NCBI GenBank assembly: GCA_039566865.1
Contig: CM076960.1
Location: forward strand, 15,172,501-15,236,500
DNA: 64,000 nucleotides
DNA from: Aurelia coerulea
Taxonomy: Eukaryota > Cnidaria > Scyphozoa > Semaeostomeae > Ulmaridae
Direction: 5' to 3'
Within the stretch, counting starts at the first letter, position 1, and every line of letters starts with the position of its first letter. The notes beneath the pieces are model-generated. The model was not told the DNA's origin. It searched no databases and saw only the letters and a program-made list of their open reading frames with translations. This document shows, piece after piece, positions 32,640 through 44,623 of the stretch. The translations under genes and the position numbers were made by a program.

Positions 32640-33300
32640 CCTTTACTTTGGCTTAGAATTCATCTCCCAATATCATGCTTGCCTTTTGCGACAAGAAAAC
32701 CTTAATCGTTTTGCAACAGTCATCCTACGAATCAGAGCACGAGAAAAATTTTTGAAGAAAGATCCTTTACTTTGGCTTAAAACGCATCTCCCAATATTAT
32801 GCTTGCCTTTAGCGACAAGAAAACCTTGATCGTTTTGTGACATCCTTATTTTTGAAGAAAGATCCTACGAATCAGAGCACAAGAAAACCTTAAGACAAAA
32901 ATTTTTGAAGAAAGATCCTTTACTTTGGCTTAGAATGCATCTCCCAATATCATGCTTGCTTTTAGCGACAAGAAAATCTTGATCGTGTTGCAAGAGTTAT
33001 CCTATGAAGCAGAGCATGGGGAAATTTTCGAAGAAAGATCCTTTCTTTGGCTTAGAATGCATCTCCCAATATCATGTTTGCCATTAGAGACAAGGAAACT
33101 TTGATCGTTTTGTGACAGTTATCCTATGAATCAGAGCATGGGGAAATTTTGAAGAAAGATCCTTTCTTTGGCTTAGAATGCATCACCCAATATCATGTTT
33201 GCCATTAGAGACAAGGAAACTTTGATCGTTTTGTGACAGTTATCCTATGAATCAGAGCATGAAGAAAATTTTTGAAGAAAGATCCTTCACTTTGGCTTAA
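32640..33300. repeat. Tandem array B (about 115-158 bp units, about 6 copies)
   Basis: GAAAGATCCTTTACTTTGGC ... CATCTCCCAATATCATG ... GCGACAAGAAAACCTTGATC recurs with drift. Starts of the TTTGGCTTA phrase lie near 32647, 32770, 32928, 33054, 33168 and 33292. Confidence 0.8.
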
Positions 33301-33483
33301 AAGGTATCTCCCAGTATCATGCTTTCCAGTGCTAAAATGGAAGATTTGACATTTCTCGGAAAATTCTTACCCAACCTATACCCAGCTATTTTCTCTTCGG
33401 TTTTAGAGGAATCTCGAGGACCATCTTTCGACAAAATGGGGAGGGGGCAATTGCCCCCATACCTCCCGTGGCAACGCCACTGT

Positions 33484-33545
33484 CCGCCTGAATGTTCTGG
33501 CTGCAAAGTCAGAGGATTACACCACTGCACCATAACACCTTCTGC
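33484..33545 (-). other. Second tRNA-like half (A box only)
   Basis: The minus strand GGTGTTATGGTGCAGTGGTG followed by TAATCCTCTGACTTTGCAGC matches the 5' half of the module at 32474-32550. The B-box half is replaced by other sequence. Confidence 0.4.
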
Positions 33546-33559
33546 CAGTTTGGGAAAAT

Positions 33560-34560
33560 GGAAGGCCCTTGGTTGACCCCTCTATAAATTGTATAGCAAG
33601 GTCTCTATCTAATACGTCTTGAATGTTGAAACAGAAAGGTCCATCTAAGGCTGAGTAAAACTATGAATGTCAACTGCACTGGAACGACTTTTTGGCGCTT
33701 GACAATAAAGGGGTAAAACTGTAAAATAAGTTGAACGAAAAGGGGCCAAACTAATAGGCCAAAAATGGGGATTATTGCTTCACTACTGGGCCAGGAAGAG
33801 GGCCTACTTGGCCAATGGCCCGCTAGTTATGATATTAAAAGATGCCCTGACTGAACGTGAAGAGGTGTTCATTTGGTTGGGGCCCAGAGACATTAGACGT
33901 GATAGCCATTGTTTCGAATCAGCTTGCGAAGCTTACGTGTATGGGTTATAGATTGATGCTTAAATTCAAAAATTTCTCTTTATGAAGGGCCCGCTTTTCA
34001 AAATTATTAGGGGGCCCGGGTGGCGATCGCCACCTAGCCACCCGGGCCAGTCCGCCCCTGCGGGTGGGGTCGTATCGTAATTAATCGCACCTTTTCTTCG
34101 GAGAGAACCCGCTGACAGACCATCAGTGCATGCTTGCTGTTTATAGTTTATATTTACCTGTGTGTATCTCGGCACGGAGACGTACCCGAAGCCGCCATCT
34201 TACCAGAATCTTCCATTTCACCTTTCCCGTGAAAAGTTGCTATAATCCTCCATTTGTTTTTCATTTGCATTATCTGTTTAAAACCAGGCTAGCCTCAGTC
34301 GTACGTAATCTTTTGGCGCCTAAACACTCACTACCCCCCCCCCCCCCCAAGGCCGGCGGGTACAACGAAACACAAATTAACCAAACAATTAGCGAAATTC
34401 GAATTCCGGTCTTCCTAGAACCATGCTTTTGTGCACTGGGTGTTCCGTTTTGTCTTTCACAATTGATATTTGCATACGAAAACTCCTGATGAGCCTCCAT
34501 TCCGTTTAATTATTATCATTATTATTATTATTGTTTTATAATTTGTATCATTATTATCAT
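33560..34560. other. No supported gene
   Basis: Holds the end of the TIR element (to 34060), a C run near 34330 and ATT/TTA-rich DNA at 34505-34560. Confidence 0.4.
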
Positions 34561-34564
34561 TATA

Positions 34565-37500
34565 CCCTGGGTACCAGCCTCTCTAACGTTAAAAACAGAG
34601 AGTCTGGTACAGTGCGCCCAAACCTCGTTCCGGTGCAAATCTGCTGAGCTCATTTGGAAGTAGCTTAGCCTATTCAACGGACTGGAATCTTGGAATCCTG
34701 GAATCAGACTCCACGAGAGCCTGGGCCTGCTACTCTGGCCTACTGGAATAACATCGAAGACGAAGAAAGAACTTCTTCGCCATTTGCCGAAATTATCGGG
34801 ATGAGCAAGTGTTGTGAGAGGATTTTTGCAAGGAGTTTCCATCCAGCACTGTCAAAGAATCGCAACTGACTCGCATATCACACACAGTCAAGAGTCAAAG
34901 AAGTCTTCTCGTGACAGCGATGAACACCGTCAGACGTTTTTCTTCATTCGGTGCAAACATTGGGAAAATGGGCGCTTGCGCGGTCATGCAAAGAACAAAC
35001 AAATATGTGCTTTTCCTTCCTATTATTATTATTGTGGTGTGAATCGATTTTAAAACTTGACAAGAACTGAAGCTTGGGAAATTGCACTGCGATCTTCATA
35101 TCATCAATGGTATGAACTCTGAACTTATCAAGTGAAAAAGAAAATGACAATTTGACAACTTACAAACTTGGCTTGAGTATATTTTAAGCAACTGTGGAAG
35201 TTTTAAAGCACACACGAGTCCTTGAAATATATATTAGCAGCACCATTTAGCTCACAGTCGTCAGGAGCAGGTATGGCTGCAGAAACAATTATAAAAGGGT
35301 CTTTTTGATGAAGTTGCTTCGCCTCACCAGCTACAAGTCAGCCCCACCACAACACCATTGTATCTTGCTATATATTATACCAGTTCTTCATGTTATCACT
35401 GAGACTAAAGGTTGTTGGATTCTTTTGTTGTGAGTGGTGGAAGAGTTTTGAAACATTTTCCATACATTCAAAACTTGTAACAGCCCTTCCTATAGCACCA
35501 AAAAAAAGTTTCTTAATTTCAAGTGAAATTTTCACTTCTTTATACAAAAAGTTTCTTAATTTGTTTCTACTTTCGGTACAAGGATTATGGCATGATCTCT
35601 ACCACTCCTACTTCTGCAGATGTGTTTATAGACATAAAAGCAACATTTTGCAAGAAAAACACTGTTTGATTCAAAATATAAAATTGGAGTGGAAATTATG
35701 CAAGAATAAACGTCCAATGTCAAATTTGCCAGTAATATCCTTGAATTTAACATTTACAGTTTCTTAATGCTTCTTGTCCATAGTAGTCAAGTTTCCTAAA
35801 ATATTTAGTCCATCACATTAAGTGTGGAGTTTCTTGAACAAGTTCCTTGTGAAAAACCTGCTAATTAATCCTTGAATGGTAAGAAAAGAAGGCAAGAGCA
35901 GAAAATCCACCAACCGAGAGTGTTTAATGGTAAATGTTTTCAAGGATGTTTATTAAGCCAATAATGATCATCTACTTTTATGATGAACTATGCTCCAAGT
36001 TGGCACCATATTGTTCCTTAGCTTTGAGCATGACAGTATAATGCTCCCAGCCAGCAACATATTCTTCCTTCCTAATCAGCTGTTGCAGGCTGTGTGTGAG
36101 GATTTTTGAGAAGACATTGCTGTACCTTTTATCATCCATTGGTTGCTGCTGTACATTATATAGCACAGAAGAGCCCTACTCTTTAGCTTGAAAAATCTTG
36201 TTTTAAGATGTTCACAAGGGCACATGTTGACCCATGTTGTTATGGAGCATGAAGATTGTTATGGAACCTATAAGAAACTTAAGAAACTCTTGGTACCCAA
36301 AATTTGACAATTTCACGAAACTTTCAGTACTGGTCCAAATTCTTAGTTGTTTTAAATATGGTGTACTGTAAGCATTGCATGAAATATATCTGAGTGTAGC
36401 CTGAAAAGTTTCTTATCTGTTTGATACAATAAATTTCTAGTGTCTGAGTTTCTGATTTGACAAGTCATTGCTTCATATCTCTGCAGTGACTGCTGCTAGA
36501 TCTTACTAGTATACAGTACAGGCCATGTATACATTGACACCACAAGACCACTCAATGATCCGCAAGAATTTTCCACATAAATTCTTTCAAGAATCTTCAA
36601 GGAGTGTGAAAAAATTTGGCGATTCATTGATCTCTATAAAATTGTTAAAAGAACACCATCAATGTACACTGACCTGTGCTGTAAATTTATGAGGCCAAAA
36701 GATGAGGCAAGTAAGCAGAAAACTACACAGTATTTTATGTTTGAGACATTATCATATCAAGACATGATATTCGCATTTTGCACGTAAGCTAAATGGTGAT
36801 AGTTCATATCTGAAACAGCACTTTTAAGTTCTCTTCAACAAAAGCCAGATACCCCCTTATTGTGCTTTCACAAGACAATGACGGGAATTTTGTTCAGTTG
36901 CAATGAGCATGTGGACCAATACACGAAAAGGCCAATAAGCAAACATCAATGGCTGCTGCTTTCTCCTGATAATGCAGCCACCATTTTATAGATCCAAGCA
37001 GCACCTCTTCAGGATAAATTGATGTGTGATTCCTTTATTAACATAGTTCTTTGCTAAGAGTTCCCATTGATGGTTTCATAGACTGATGTCATTTGGTAGA
37101 ACAGATGTGTTCTTTTGTCGGATAACCTAAGATAAAAATAAAGATGAGTCATTATTAAAGGTTAGCCCATCTTGTCATACTGTAATTAAATCCAGAAGAA
37201 CTGAGGAAAAGCATACATAAAAATACTGTAATGACAGAAAAAGCATACAGACATGGTGCATTGAAAAAGGCATTTAAAAATGGCACAACCCTGTAATCCT
37301 TTAAACTTAGCACATTTTCAGATGCAAAAGTACCATGGGAAGGATACTTGTCTCTGCCCCTTGCACAACAAGTGCACAGTACACCAGTTTTCAACAAGAT
37401 AACCTCAGGTTTGCAAATCTGTTGTTCAAAGTGTGCCAAAATGTATTGTGTAAATTCTCTAGTGTGGAATTCACCTGGATTTCACCGTCCTCATAGCAAA

Positions 37501-38149
37501 CACCCGCCAAACACCCTTCATTTTCCAGGACTAGACTCTGTCGGTGAAAGGTGCCTTCCATCATAAACCTACATGGATTAAAAACTGGAATAGCCCATGA
37601 TGATTGGGAGGTCAGTGAGTGAAAAATAACAAATCGAACTTACCTGTTTCCAGTATACTGATACAAATGTCCTTTCTATGGTGTAAATATGACTTGCTGC
37701 ATATTAGATGACGGGCAATAGGCTTTATTAGCTTCACGGGAGCGCCGATTGACGATGGTGGTTGTCAACAGAACAGTGAAATTTAGGCCCAACTTCGTTG
37801 CGATGATTAGAGCGGCAGCTTGACAAAATATCGTTGATCCTTAAATCCATGGGCAGTTTGGCAAGTGTGTCCCATCTGTCTGTAAATGTTCTAATGGCTG
37901 AACGCGTGACAGTATCGTTAAACTTATTCGCAATCGGTTGCCTTCTTCAGTCACGCAACCAAATTAATGTTCTGTGTTTTACATCGAAGCTTATCGCAAG
38001 TGCTCGCTATTGTTTCACTGTGACCTTTTGCACTTACACAGATATGAATACTGGCTCCTGATTGGTCAATATGGGCACATCAGAACGAGGAGAGGGGCGC
38101 ACTGAACCAGTCTCTCTATTTTTAACGTTAGAGAGGCTGGTACCCAGGG
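34565..38149. mobile_element. TA-flanked TIR transposon (3.6 kb), unknown superfamily
   Basis: The ends CCCTGGGTACCAGCCTCTCT (34565) and its complement (ending 38149) extend for about 55 bp through AACGTTA and GAGAGWCTGGT to CAGTGCGCCC, with weaker homology beyond. Flanks are TA on both sides (34563-34564 and 38150-38151). The interior, checked by eye on both strands, shows only short frames. TAAGAAACT / AGTTTCTTA occurs many times from about 35460 to 36460, as in the P-like copies. Confidence 0.75.
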
Positions 38150-38154
38150 TAACA

Positions 38155-38700
38155 TCAAAATAACGTTCATGGTTCCTCATGACAAGCTGGGAGCCAAAAT
38201 CCTCCACAGTTGTCATGTGCTCCTGTTTCCAGTAGGAGCCCAAATTCAGTATTTCGAGTCGGGGCCCATCTCCCCCGCACCAAAGTCAGTGTTTCGAATC
38301 GGAGCCCATCTCCTCCGCATGCACGCAGCAAAAAATCACGAGGCCCATCCCCCTCGTTGGGGACCGCGTTTATAGGTAAGGATAGAGCCCCTGGCTTGTA
38401 GGCCCATCTCCCGACAGGCTAGGTCGAGGCCAAAATTCCTCGAGTTTACTGGCACCTCACCGTCGCGAGGCGTTTCCATTCCCCACACATTTGCACATCA
38501 TGAGATTTATAATGGAAATAGAATTGAGATTTATAATGGAAGTAGAACGGAGATTTAGAATGTATTAGCTGCAAATTATGTTGTGGATGATTTGACTGGT
38601 GAAAGATAAGATTCCTTTTTGGGCCTGTTTACCTTGATTTTCTGGAAGGGGAGAAATTAAATTTTAGTAAAAGGAAGATTTTACTTCGGTTAATTTCGAC
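38155..38700. other. No supported gene; two-unit repeat
   Basis: TTCGAGTCGGGGCCCATCTC and TTCGAATCGGAGCCCATCTC form a direct repeat at about 38255-38315. Otherwise unassigned. Confidence 0.4.
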
Positions 38701-38919
38701 CCTGGGGCTTATTGTAATTTGCGTAAGCGTGCGTAAGTTACGCATACATGCGTAAGTTACGCATTTTACAACAAGTTGTGCGTAAGATAATGCGTAAGAT
38801 GATGCGTAAGATTTAAGTGTGCGTAAGATAATGCGTAAGATGATGCGTAAGATTTAAGTGTGCGTAAGATAATGCGTAAGATGATGCGTAAGATTTAAGT
38901 GTGCGTAAGATAGTGCGTT

Positions 38920-39291
38920 GGGCAGTGGGCAGGTCTAAAGGACATGGACGGGAAAATTAGGACGCTCCCGCCCTCCACGAGTCTGGGGTTACACCTTCGG
39001 CAAGTGTTAGCTACCCTTAGCCGCCCTACCAGGGTAACGGTGAAATTACTGGGAAGCAGCAGTAATGGATGGTGTCGTCGGCGGAAGACCTCTTAATGAG
39101 ACAACGGCGGGGATCACCAGTCCTAGCTAGTTGGAAAATCCCCTAGTTAGACGGGGCTGCGCAGAAGAAGGCAATGGCAAACCACTTCTGTATTTTTGCC
39201 AAGAAAATTCTCTGAACAATGAATAGTTTGTTCAGAGGGTCGCCAGAAGTCGCCAGCGACTTGATGGTACCTAACACACACACACACACAA
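38920..39291 (+). mobile_element. SINE-like retroposon with (AC)n tail
   Basis: It interrupts the GCGTAAGAT array and ends in an eight-unit AC repeat. The 3' region has GAAGGCAATGGCAAACCACT and GTCGCCAGAAGTCGCCAGCG, phrases I associate with the conserved 3' part of several animal SINEs. The 5' head is not clearly tRNA-, 5S- or 7SL-like. Confidence 0.55.
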
Positions 39292-39638
39292 GATAATGCG
39301 TAAGATGATGCGTAAGATTTAAGTGTGCGTAAGATAGTGCGTAAGATCGTGCGTAAGATTGAAGTTGTGCGTAAGATAATGCGTAAGATCGTGCGTAAGA
39401 TTGAAGTATGCGTAAGATGATGGGCTGTGTCTAAATGCATATTTATCCGAAAAGTTGCTGCCTTGATTTTTTTGTTTCCTGTCTCATCTCAAGCAGACAT
39501 TTTGTACACTGTGTAACATCGTATATTAGATATATCTCCACTGTATTATCAGACCTGATTTTGTCAATCTAATTGTGACCAAGCTTCTAAACGCCTAAAC
39601 TTCAACCGGTTTCTTGTTTAACTTCGTTCATGGGTAGT

Positions 39639-39910
39639 CAGTGGCCGATTTAGGGGGAGGCAAGTGGGGGCAACTGCTCCCCCTTTTTTGGTACCGCTTT
39701 TTTGGCGAGGAAAGCGCCCCTCGTCCTTACTCTAACGCACAATTTTCTAACTGCTTCAATGTAAGTATGGGGAAACATATAAATCAAATAATTTTCTTTT
39801 AAAAGGGTCCAACAATTTTCGCGTACCCTCGGCGCTTTCAATATCCATTATATTTTTGGTGCCCTCTTTGCAAGTTGCCCCCCTTCGATTTCGAGCCGGA
39901 TCCGCCCCTG
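39639..39910. mobile_element. hAT-like MITE (272 bp)
   Basis: Ends CAGTGGCCGATTTAGG and CCGGATCCGCCCCTG, imperfect inverted repeats of the CAGGGGCGGATC type seen at 8732 and 17798. No clear target duplication. Confidence 0.6.
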
Positions 39911-39919
39911 TCGGTAGTA

Positions 39920-40090
39920 GTAAGGCCTTAGCCTTATTGTCAGTACTTGGGTACTTGACTTGGGGGTATACAACGAGTGGGTTTTTAGTTGAATTGGTTT
40001 CGTATAAGGATTTACCTCCACAGAAATAAACCTGACCCATATTTGTAGCAAGTTTTTGCAAAACTTATACAGCTTTTAAGTACCCCTTCC
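39920..40090. repeat. Diverged poly-C-ended minisatellite fragment
   Basis: GTATACAACGAGTGGGTTTT and AAGTACCCCTTCCCTGGG resemble the poly-G/C-ended elements. Fragmentary. Confidence 0.35.
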
Positions 40091-40306
40091 CTGGGTTCAA
40101 CTTTGAATCATGATGAATGACAAAGGTGGCCGAATCAAAGCAGAAATTACAATTTTTAGTATTATTTGTAATACACTTTCTGTGTGAATACAGTTCATAT
40201 CTCATAGCTTACACGTATTTTCTTATAACTTAGAAACTAAGAATTTGGGTCAGTTCTGAAAATTTTTAAAAAGTATCAGATCAGGTGCCCTCCTGAACAA
40301 GGTTTT

Positions 40307-40640
40307 TTGGAGCCTTTCCGGGCCTTTCCGATGTTTAAACATTATTCAAGACTTCCCGAGTACTATTATGATGCAGGACAGGAAACAGGTGAGAATAAAC
40401 AAAAACATGCTACAGTTTCTTATTTTTTGCGATCTGAGAGTCTTGAGTTTCATATAAGCAGTTTATTAGAAACAAATATTTCGTGTATAACAGGAGAAGA
40501 GCGAAGGCGAAGAGCGGCAACTAAGCTCAACAGATATGTATGATTAGGATCAGCAGAATCTACTTGGAAAGACTGTTTCTGTCGCATTATGCGATTCTGG
40601 GGCAATTTTTCTTATGCAAATGAGTTGGTCGATCTTACGC
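40307..40640 (+). pseudogene. Possible retroelement Gag-protease fragment
   Basis: A 78-codon frame (40307-40543) is followed in another frame by LLGKTVSVALCDSGAIF; DSGA (40593-40604) is the active-site pattern of retropepsin-like aspartic proteases. A stop and frameshift separate the two. It lies inside the 38706-40795 transposon, just before its right-hand array. Evidence is one short motif, so it could be chance. Confidence 0.25.
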
Positions 40641-40837
40641 ATTATCTTACGCATACTTAAATCTTACGCATCATCTTACGCATTATCTTACGCACAACTT
40701 CAATCTTACGCATTATCTTACGCATTTTGTTGTAAAATGCGTAACTTACGCATGTATGCGTAACTTACGCATGCTTACGCAAATTACAATAAGCCGACCC
40801 TGGAAATCACTAAATTCTTAACTTGTTTATCTTTTAA

Positions 40838-41076
40838 AGGCAAACTATCATGGCGCTGATTGGGTAAATAAGACAATCCAAAAGAAAGGAATTAGGCAAG
40901 CTTCAGTTATTTCAGTTACCACAGAAATAAATTCGATGATAAAGATATGAATCTTTTTATTTGGGAATGAATCCATGACTCCAGCGCATAAAGGATTGAT
41001 GAATACATTTCCATAAGATCTTTTGTTATTGATTTTATCTGAAGATCTGGCCAATCACATCCATGACAGTGTGCCT
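40838..41076. mobile_element. TTAA-type MITE (AAGGCACACTGTC family)
   Basis: Ends AGGCAAACTATCATGGCGCT and ATGACAGTGTGCCT, flanked on both sides by TTAA (40834-40837 and 41077-41080). About 239 bp. TTAA duplications occur in piggyBac and Kolobok; which one applies is unknown. Confidence 0.75.
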
Positions 41077-41080
41077 TTAA

Positions 41081-42288
41081 TGCATCTCATTACGATCTGC
41101 AAACCACGGCGTCTAATTGATCCCCTTGCCAACCAATAAATTTCATTGGCTCCTATCTTCTGCAGATCTTAGAAAAATCTGCTTCGCGAATCATAAATTA
41201 TCCCCATTGTCAGTAATTTGAGGATAGGCAGTTCTTTCGTAATAGCTTATTTTCAACACGTATGGCAGTAGGCAACCAATCATAAGCCCGCTCAATGGTG
41301 CGATTCTGGGTCAACCAATCAGCCTTTCGCAAATGCCTAATCACGACACGTGATGATCCTCTGTCTCTCTCATCTCAAATACTAATGCACTGTACATTCC
41401 CTCTCACCTTTGAGAAATATTCGAACTGTACTGCCACGAGACAAAGCCTTGGTCATGTAGGAAAAATTATTGTCTATATCTGGTCACGTGGCGGAAAATT
41501 TATTGAATGTATTCATTTGCGATTGAGATCTTCCTGCCACGTGACCATATCAATTAATGGTTAGGGCGAATGAATCCCATTACAAGCGGAATTTGCATGG
41601 AGTACCAAGCTGAAGAACCTTCGAGGATACCAAGCCAAATTTCGAAAAGAAAAGTTGACTTTAAGAGAGAGAGAAGAAAGTTAAATATCAGAACTCAGTT
41701 TATGGAGGTGTTTCGACGCAAAGGCAAGTTTCTTACAGTTCTATTTGACATCTCTTTGCTTCGCTAACCCTGTCATACATCCAATGGCATAATGTTTATT
41801 TGGGGTCATCTACTAAAGACTTGTCGTGCCCGTTAAGATCTGCCTCCCATTCCTGCTAAACTTTTTTGCCTCCGGTGAAGGTTGCCGAGTTTCCATAGGC
41901 CCGCAAATATTGTTGCTAGAATCTGAATGTTTAGAGGGGGGGGGGGGGGGTTGCTGTATATTTTGTTAGTATGAAAGAATGTCGACTGCATTCAGGGACG
42001 TAAGAATCATCTCATTAGGAATGCATAGGAAGAAGTGCTCCAATCGAAATTGTATGGGCGGAAGAAGACTTCAAAATGGGCAGGATTTTAATTTTTGCAT
42101 CAAGCACCCCTATCCCAGAGTACCCCCCTGGGACATGAAAGGATTGATTTCCCGGTCATACATCGAAAAGATTGATTGTTCAAATTCAATGATTTATTGT
42201 TATCTTACAATGGAGTAGTGTTAAATTGACAATGGTTGACAAAAGAAGAAAGCTAATTGGATAAACGGCTTCGTGCCTTATATATATA
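41081..42288. other. No supported gene
   Basis: Contains a small imperfect hairpin at 41482-41548 (GGTCACGTGGC ... GCCACGTGACC) and a G run at 41936-41951. Short open frames here have no recognisable motif. Confidence 0.4.
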
Positions 42289-42588
42289 GATTGACCAATC
42301 AGGTGCCGTCGTTGTGTTTACTTCCGCGTTTCGCAACAAAACTTAGGCCGTTTTTGGCCTTTTTGACTACCATCCCCAAGAAATGATTGCATGATCGGAT
42401 AAGTCGATTTTCGACAAAAAAATTTCAATTGGAGAAGATTCTCCATGCTTTGGACCGTAAGTATTTTCAGTATGGCTTTGTGATCACCAAAAATAGCAGA
42501 ATTGTGGCATTTTTAAGCTCAATGAAGTCATTAAGTTTTGCTGCGAAACGCGGAAGTGAACACAACGACGGCATCTGATTGGTCAATC
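42289..42588. mobile_element. TIR MITE (300 bp), ends GATTGACCAATCAG
   Basis: Inverted repeats of about 55 bp, GATTGACCAATCAGGTGCCG through TCGCAACAAAACTTA and the complement, flanked by ATA on both sides (42286-42288 and 42589-42591). Confidence 0.85.
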
Positions 42589-43027
42589 ATAGGAGAAAAT
42601 GCGATCTGATCAGAGCGTGAGTCAGAACCCCACGGGGGCCTTGGACGAAAGAAAACATTTGACGGCTATGCTGCGCAACACAAGACCCAATCCACGCACC
42701 TTTTCAAGATAAGAGGCGCGAAAGCGGAAGTCTTTTGTTGTTTGAGATTTTGTATTTTTGAGGCTACCATTTTGTTCTGCGTACAAAGTTTAGCAAGGAT
42801 ACAAATTTTCACATTCATGCATGTCTTTATTTAGAATTTATGGCAATTTTAAGAATTTAAAATCATAAGGCCGCAAGCTATGCAAATTGAACTGTTATTA
42901 TTATTTCTATTATAAAATTCTTTAAAGTTGATTGTAAAAATAGCTCTAATACAAGCATGGGCGATGATGCACCGATTTTGTGGGAAGGGAAGCTAACAAT
43001 TGTAGAATTTCTTACCCATCAGTTGAC

Positions 43028-43250
43028 CAGTTCTCTAATCTGCATCCCTGTTGATCGATTTGAGTGAACAAGGTCAGTAAACGTTCGTTTCTTTGTCGTA
43101 TCTCTCTTGGTTCTGTTCATTTAGGCCCCCACGAGTTCACGAGTTGCAACTGAGAAAATGAACAGAGCCAAGAGTGATACGACAAAGAAACGAACGTTTG
43201 TTTACTGATCTTGTTCACTCAAATTGATCAACAGGGATGCAAATTAGGAC
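43028..43250. repeat. Palindrome inside the second P-like element
   Basis: CTAATCTGCATCCCTGTTGA ... GTAAACGTTCGTTTCTTTGT and its complement flank a short unpaired centre (about 43120-43155). It forms an arm of roughly 95 bp. Confidence 0.7.
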
Positions 43251-43802
43251 CTGTTCATATGGAGGCGAGCCAGCCCGCCAACCGGGCTGACCCGCTAAGT
43301 GAGCTGATTTCGCATTCTGTTCATTCATTCATTCATTCATTTTTATTCATTTCAACAGGGTTATACATTCAGTAGAATTAAATACACTGATTTCCAATGT
43401 GCCCTGCTTAAAAACCTAACTAACCTAATTACATGAATAAATTGCAAAGCAACCTGTATTACAAAGAAAAATAAAAAAAGAAAAAGCTTGATGCTGTACA
43501 TGAACTTTCACACCCTTTCATTCTTCAAAGCTTGTTTCAGCAAATTTTTGAAAGTGGCCAGTGAAGGGGCATTTTTTATTTCTGTGCTTAGTTTATTCCA
43601 CACAGTCACACCTCGATATGAGAAACTACGTTGCCCGTAAGAGGTTGTAAAGCGAGGTATTCTGAGATCCGTGTCGGTATTACGGAGAGACCGTGAATTG
43701 TTTTCCGAAAATTTTGTAAACATTAGCTGCATATATTCAGGAGCTAAACAATGGAGAGACTTGTAAACCATAGCTGCTATTTGAAATTCTATCATTTCTT
43801 TT

Positions 43803-43925
43803 ATAGTTAACTCAATTCAATTCAATTCAATTCAATTTTATTCATAGAAATACACCCTAATACAAAGTTCTCATTAAAAATGTGTATTCTATACGACCCA
43901 GGAGAAGCATAGCTTATCAAGCCTG
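43803..43925 (-). mobile_element. Short retroposon inside the nested LINE
   Basis: The LINE phrase for GRLGWLTIKEMIEF is split: GGTGGTTAA sits before the insert and TTAACTATAAAAG after it (minus strand), with GTTAA-type duplication. The insert of about 125 bp ends in a (GAATT)n tail at 43808-43842. Confidence 0.7.
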
Positions 43926-44623
43926 GACCGTTATCAAGCCTTAACCACCCTAGCCTTCCAATCAAAGGAAGAGATGATGCATCATATGAGCTGTTAGTAA
44001 CGATTCGTGCAGCACGGCTTGCAGCTTTTGCAGCTGATCGAGCAGGGTTTCTCCACAACAACCCCGCACCAAGCAGCAGTTTCTGAAACATGGTTCAACT
44101 ATACTTGTATACATGTTTTTTTACTATTTCCAGTGGGAGATATTTTTTAGCATATTTAAGCATGCCATTGCTCTGGAAATCTTACCTACAGCAAAAGTTA
44201 TGTGTTCTCTCCACTTAAGCTCTGAATCAATCTGGACGCCAAGATGCTTATTTGATCCAATCATATCTGGGTTGTCCTCGTTTATATGGAGATTGATCTC
44301 AGGATCTCCACTGCCCAGATGGTGTTTCTTCAAATTACTCGAGGAACCAAGGATCATACTTGTTTATTACCTTCCAACCAAAGCTGAAGCCTCTGAAGGT
44401 CTGAATTAACTGCTTCATTTATCTCGGCTATAGATTTTGATGAGTACGAAATGCTTGTGTCGTCAGCATACATGGTCACTTTTGTGCTTTGCAGCGCACA
44501 GGGCAAATCATTTATGTATATCAAAAATAGTAGTGGACCGAGACACGATCCTTGCGGTACGCCACAGTTCACGTTCTCTATTTTTGATGTATGTCCATTT
44601 ACTTTACAGCATTGCTTACGATC

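Larger units (their letters stand above)
31658..34060. mobile_element. TIR element (2.4 kb) with tandem arrays and tRNA-like modules
   Basis: The ends CAGGGGCGGACTGGC and GCCAGTCCGCCCCTG are exact inverted repeats. No target duplication is obvious. The interior holds tandem array A, a tRNA-like module, a GC-rich hairpin, tandem array B, and a second tRNA-like half. The CAGGGGCGG start suggests a hAT-like non-autonomous element (inference). No transposase frame. Confidence 0.7.
38706..40795. mobile_element. TIR transposon with GCGTAAGAT subterminal arrays (2.1 kb)
   Basis: The TIRs begin GGCTTATTGTAATTTGCGTA, extend about 70 bp and differ at about one base. The 8-bp duplication GACCCTGG is exact (38698-38705 and 40796-40803). 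Inside each TIR, arrays of GCGTAAGAT / ATCTTACGC run at about 38778-38915 plus 39291-39420 on the left and 40633-40725 on the right. An 8-bp duplication suggests a hAT-like element (inference). It contains a SINE-like insertion and a hAT-like MITE. Confidence 0.85.

Noticed and set aside
34565..38149. piggyBac assignment from the CCCT start
   Set aside because: The flanks are TA, not TTAA, and no transposase is seen; left unassigned.
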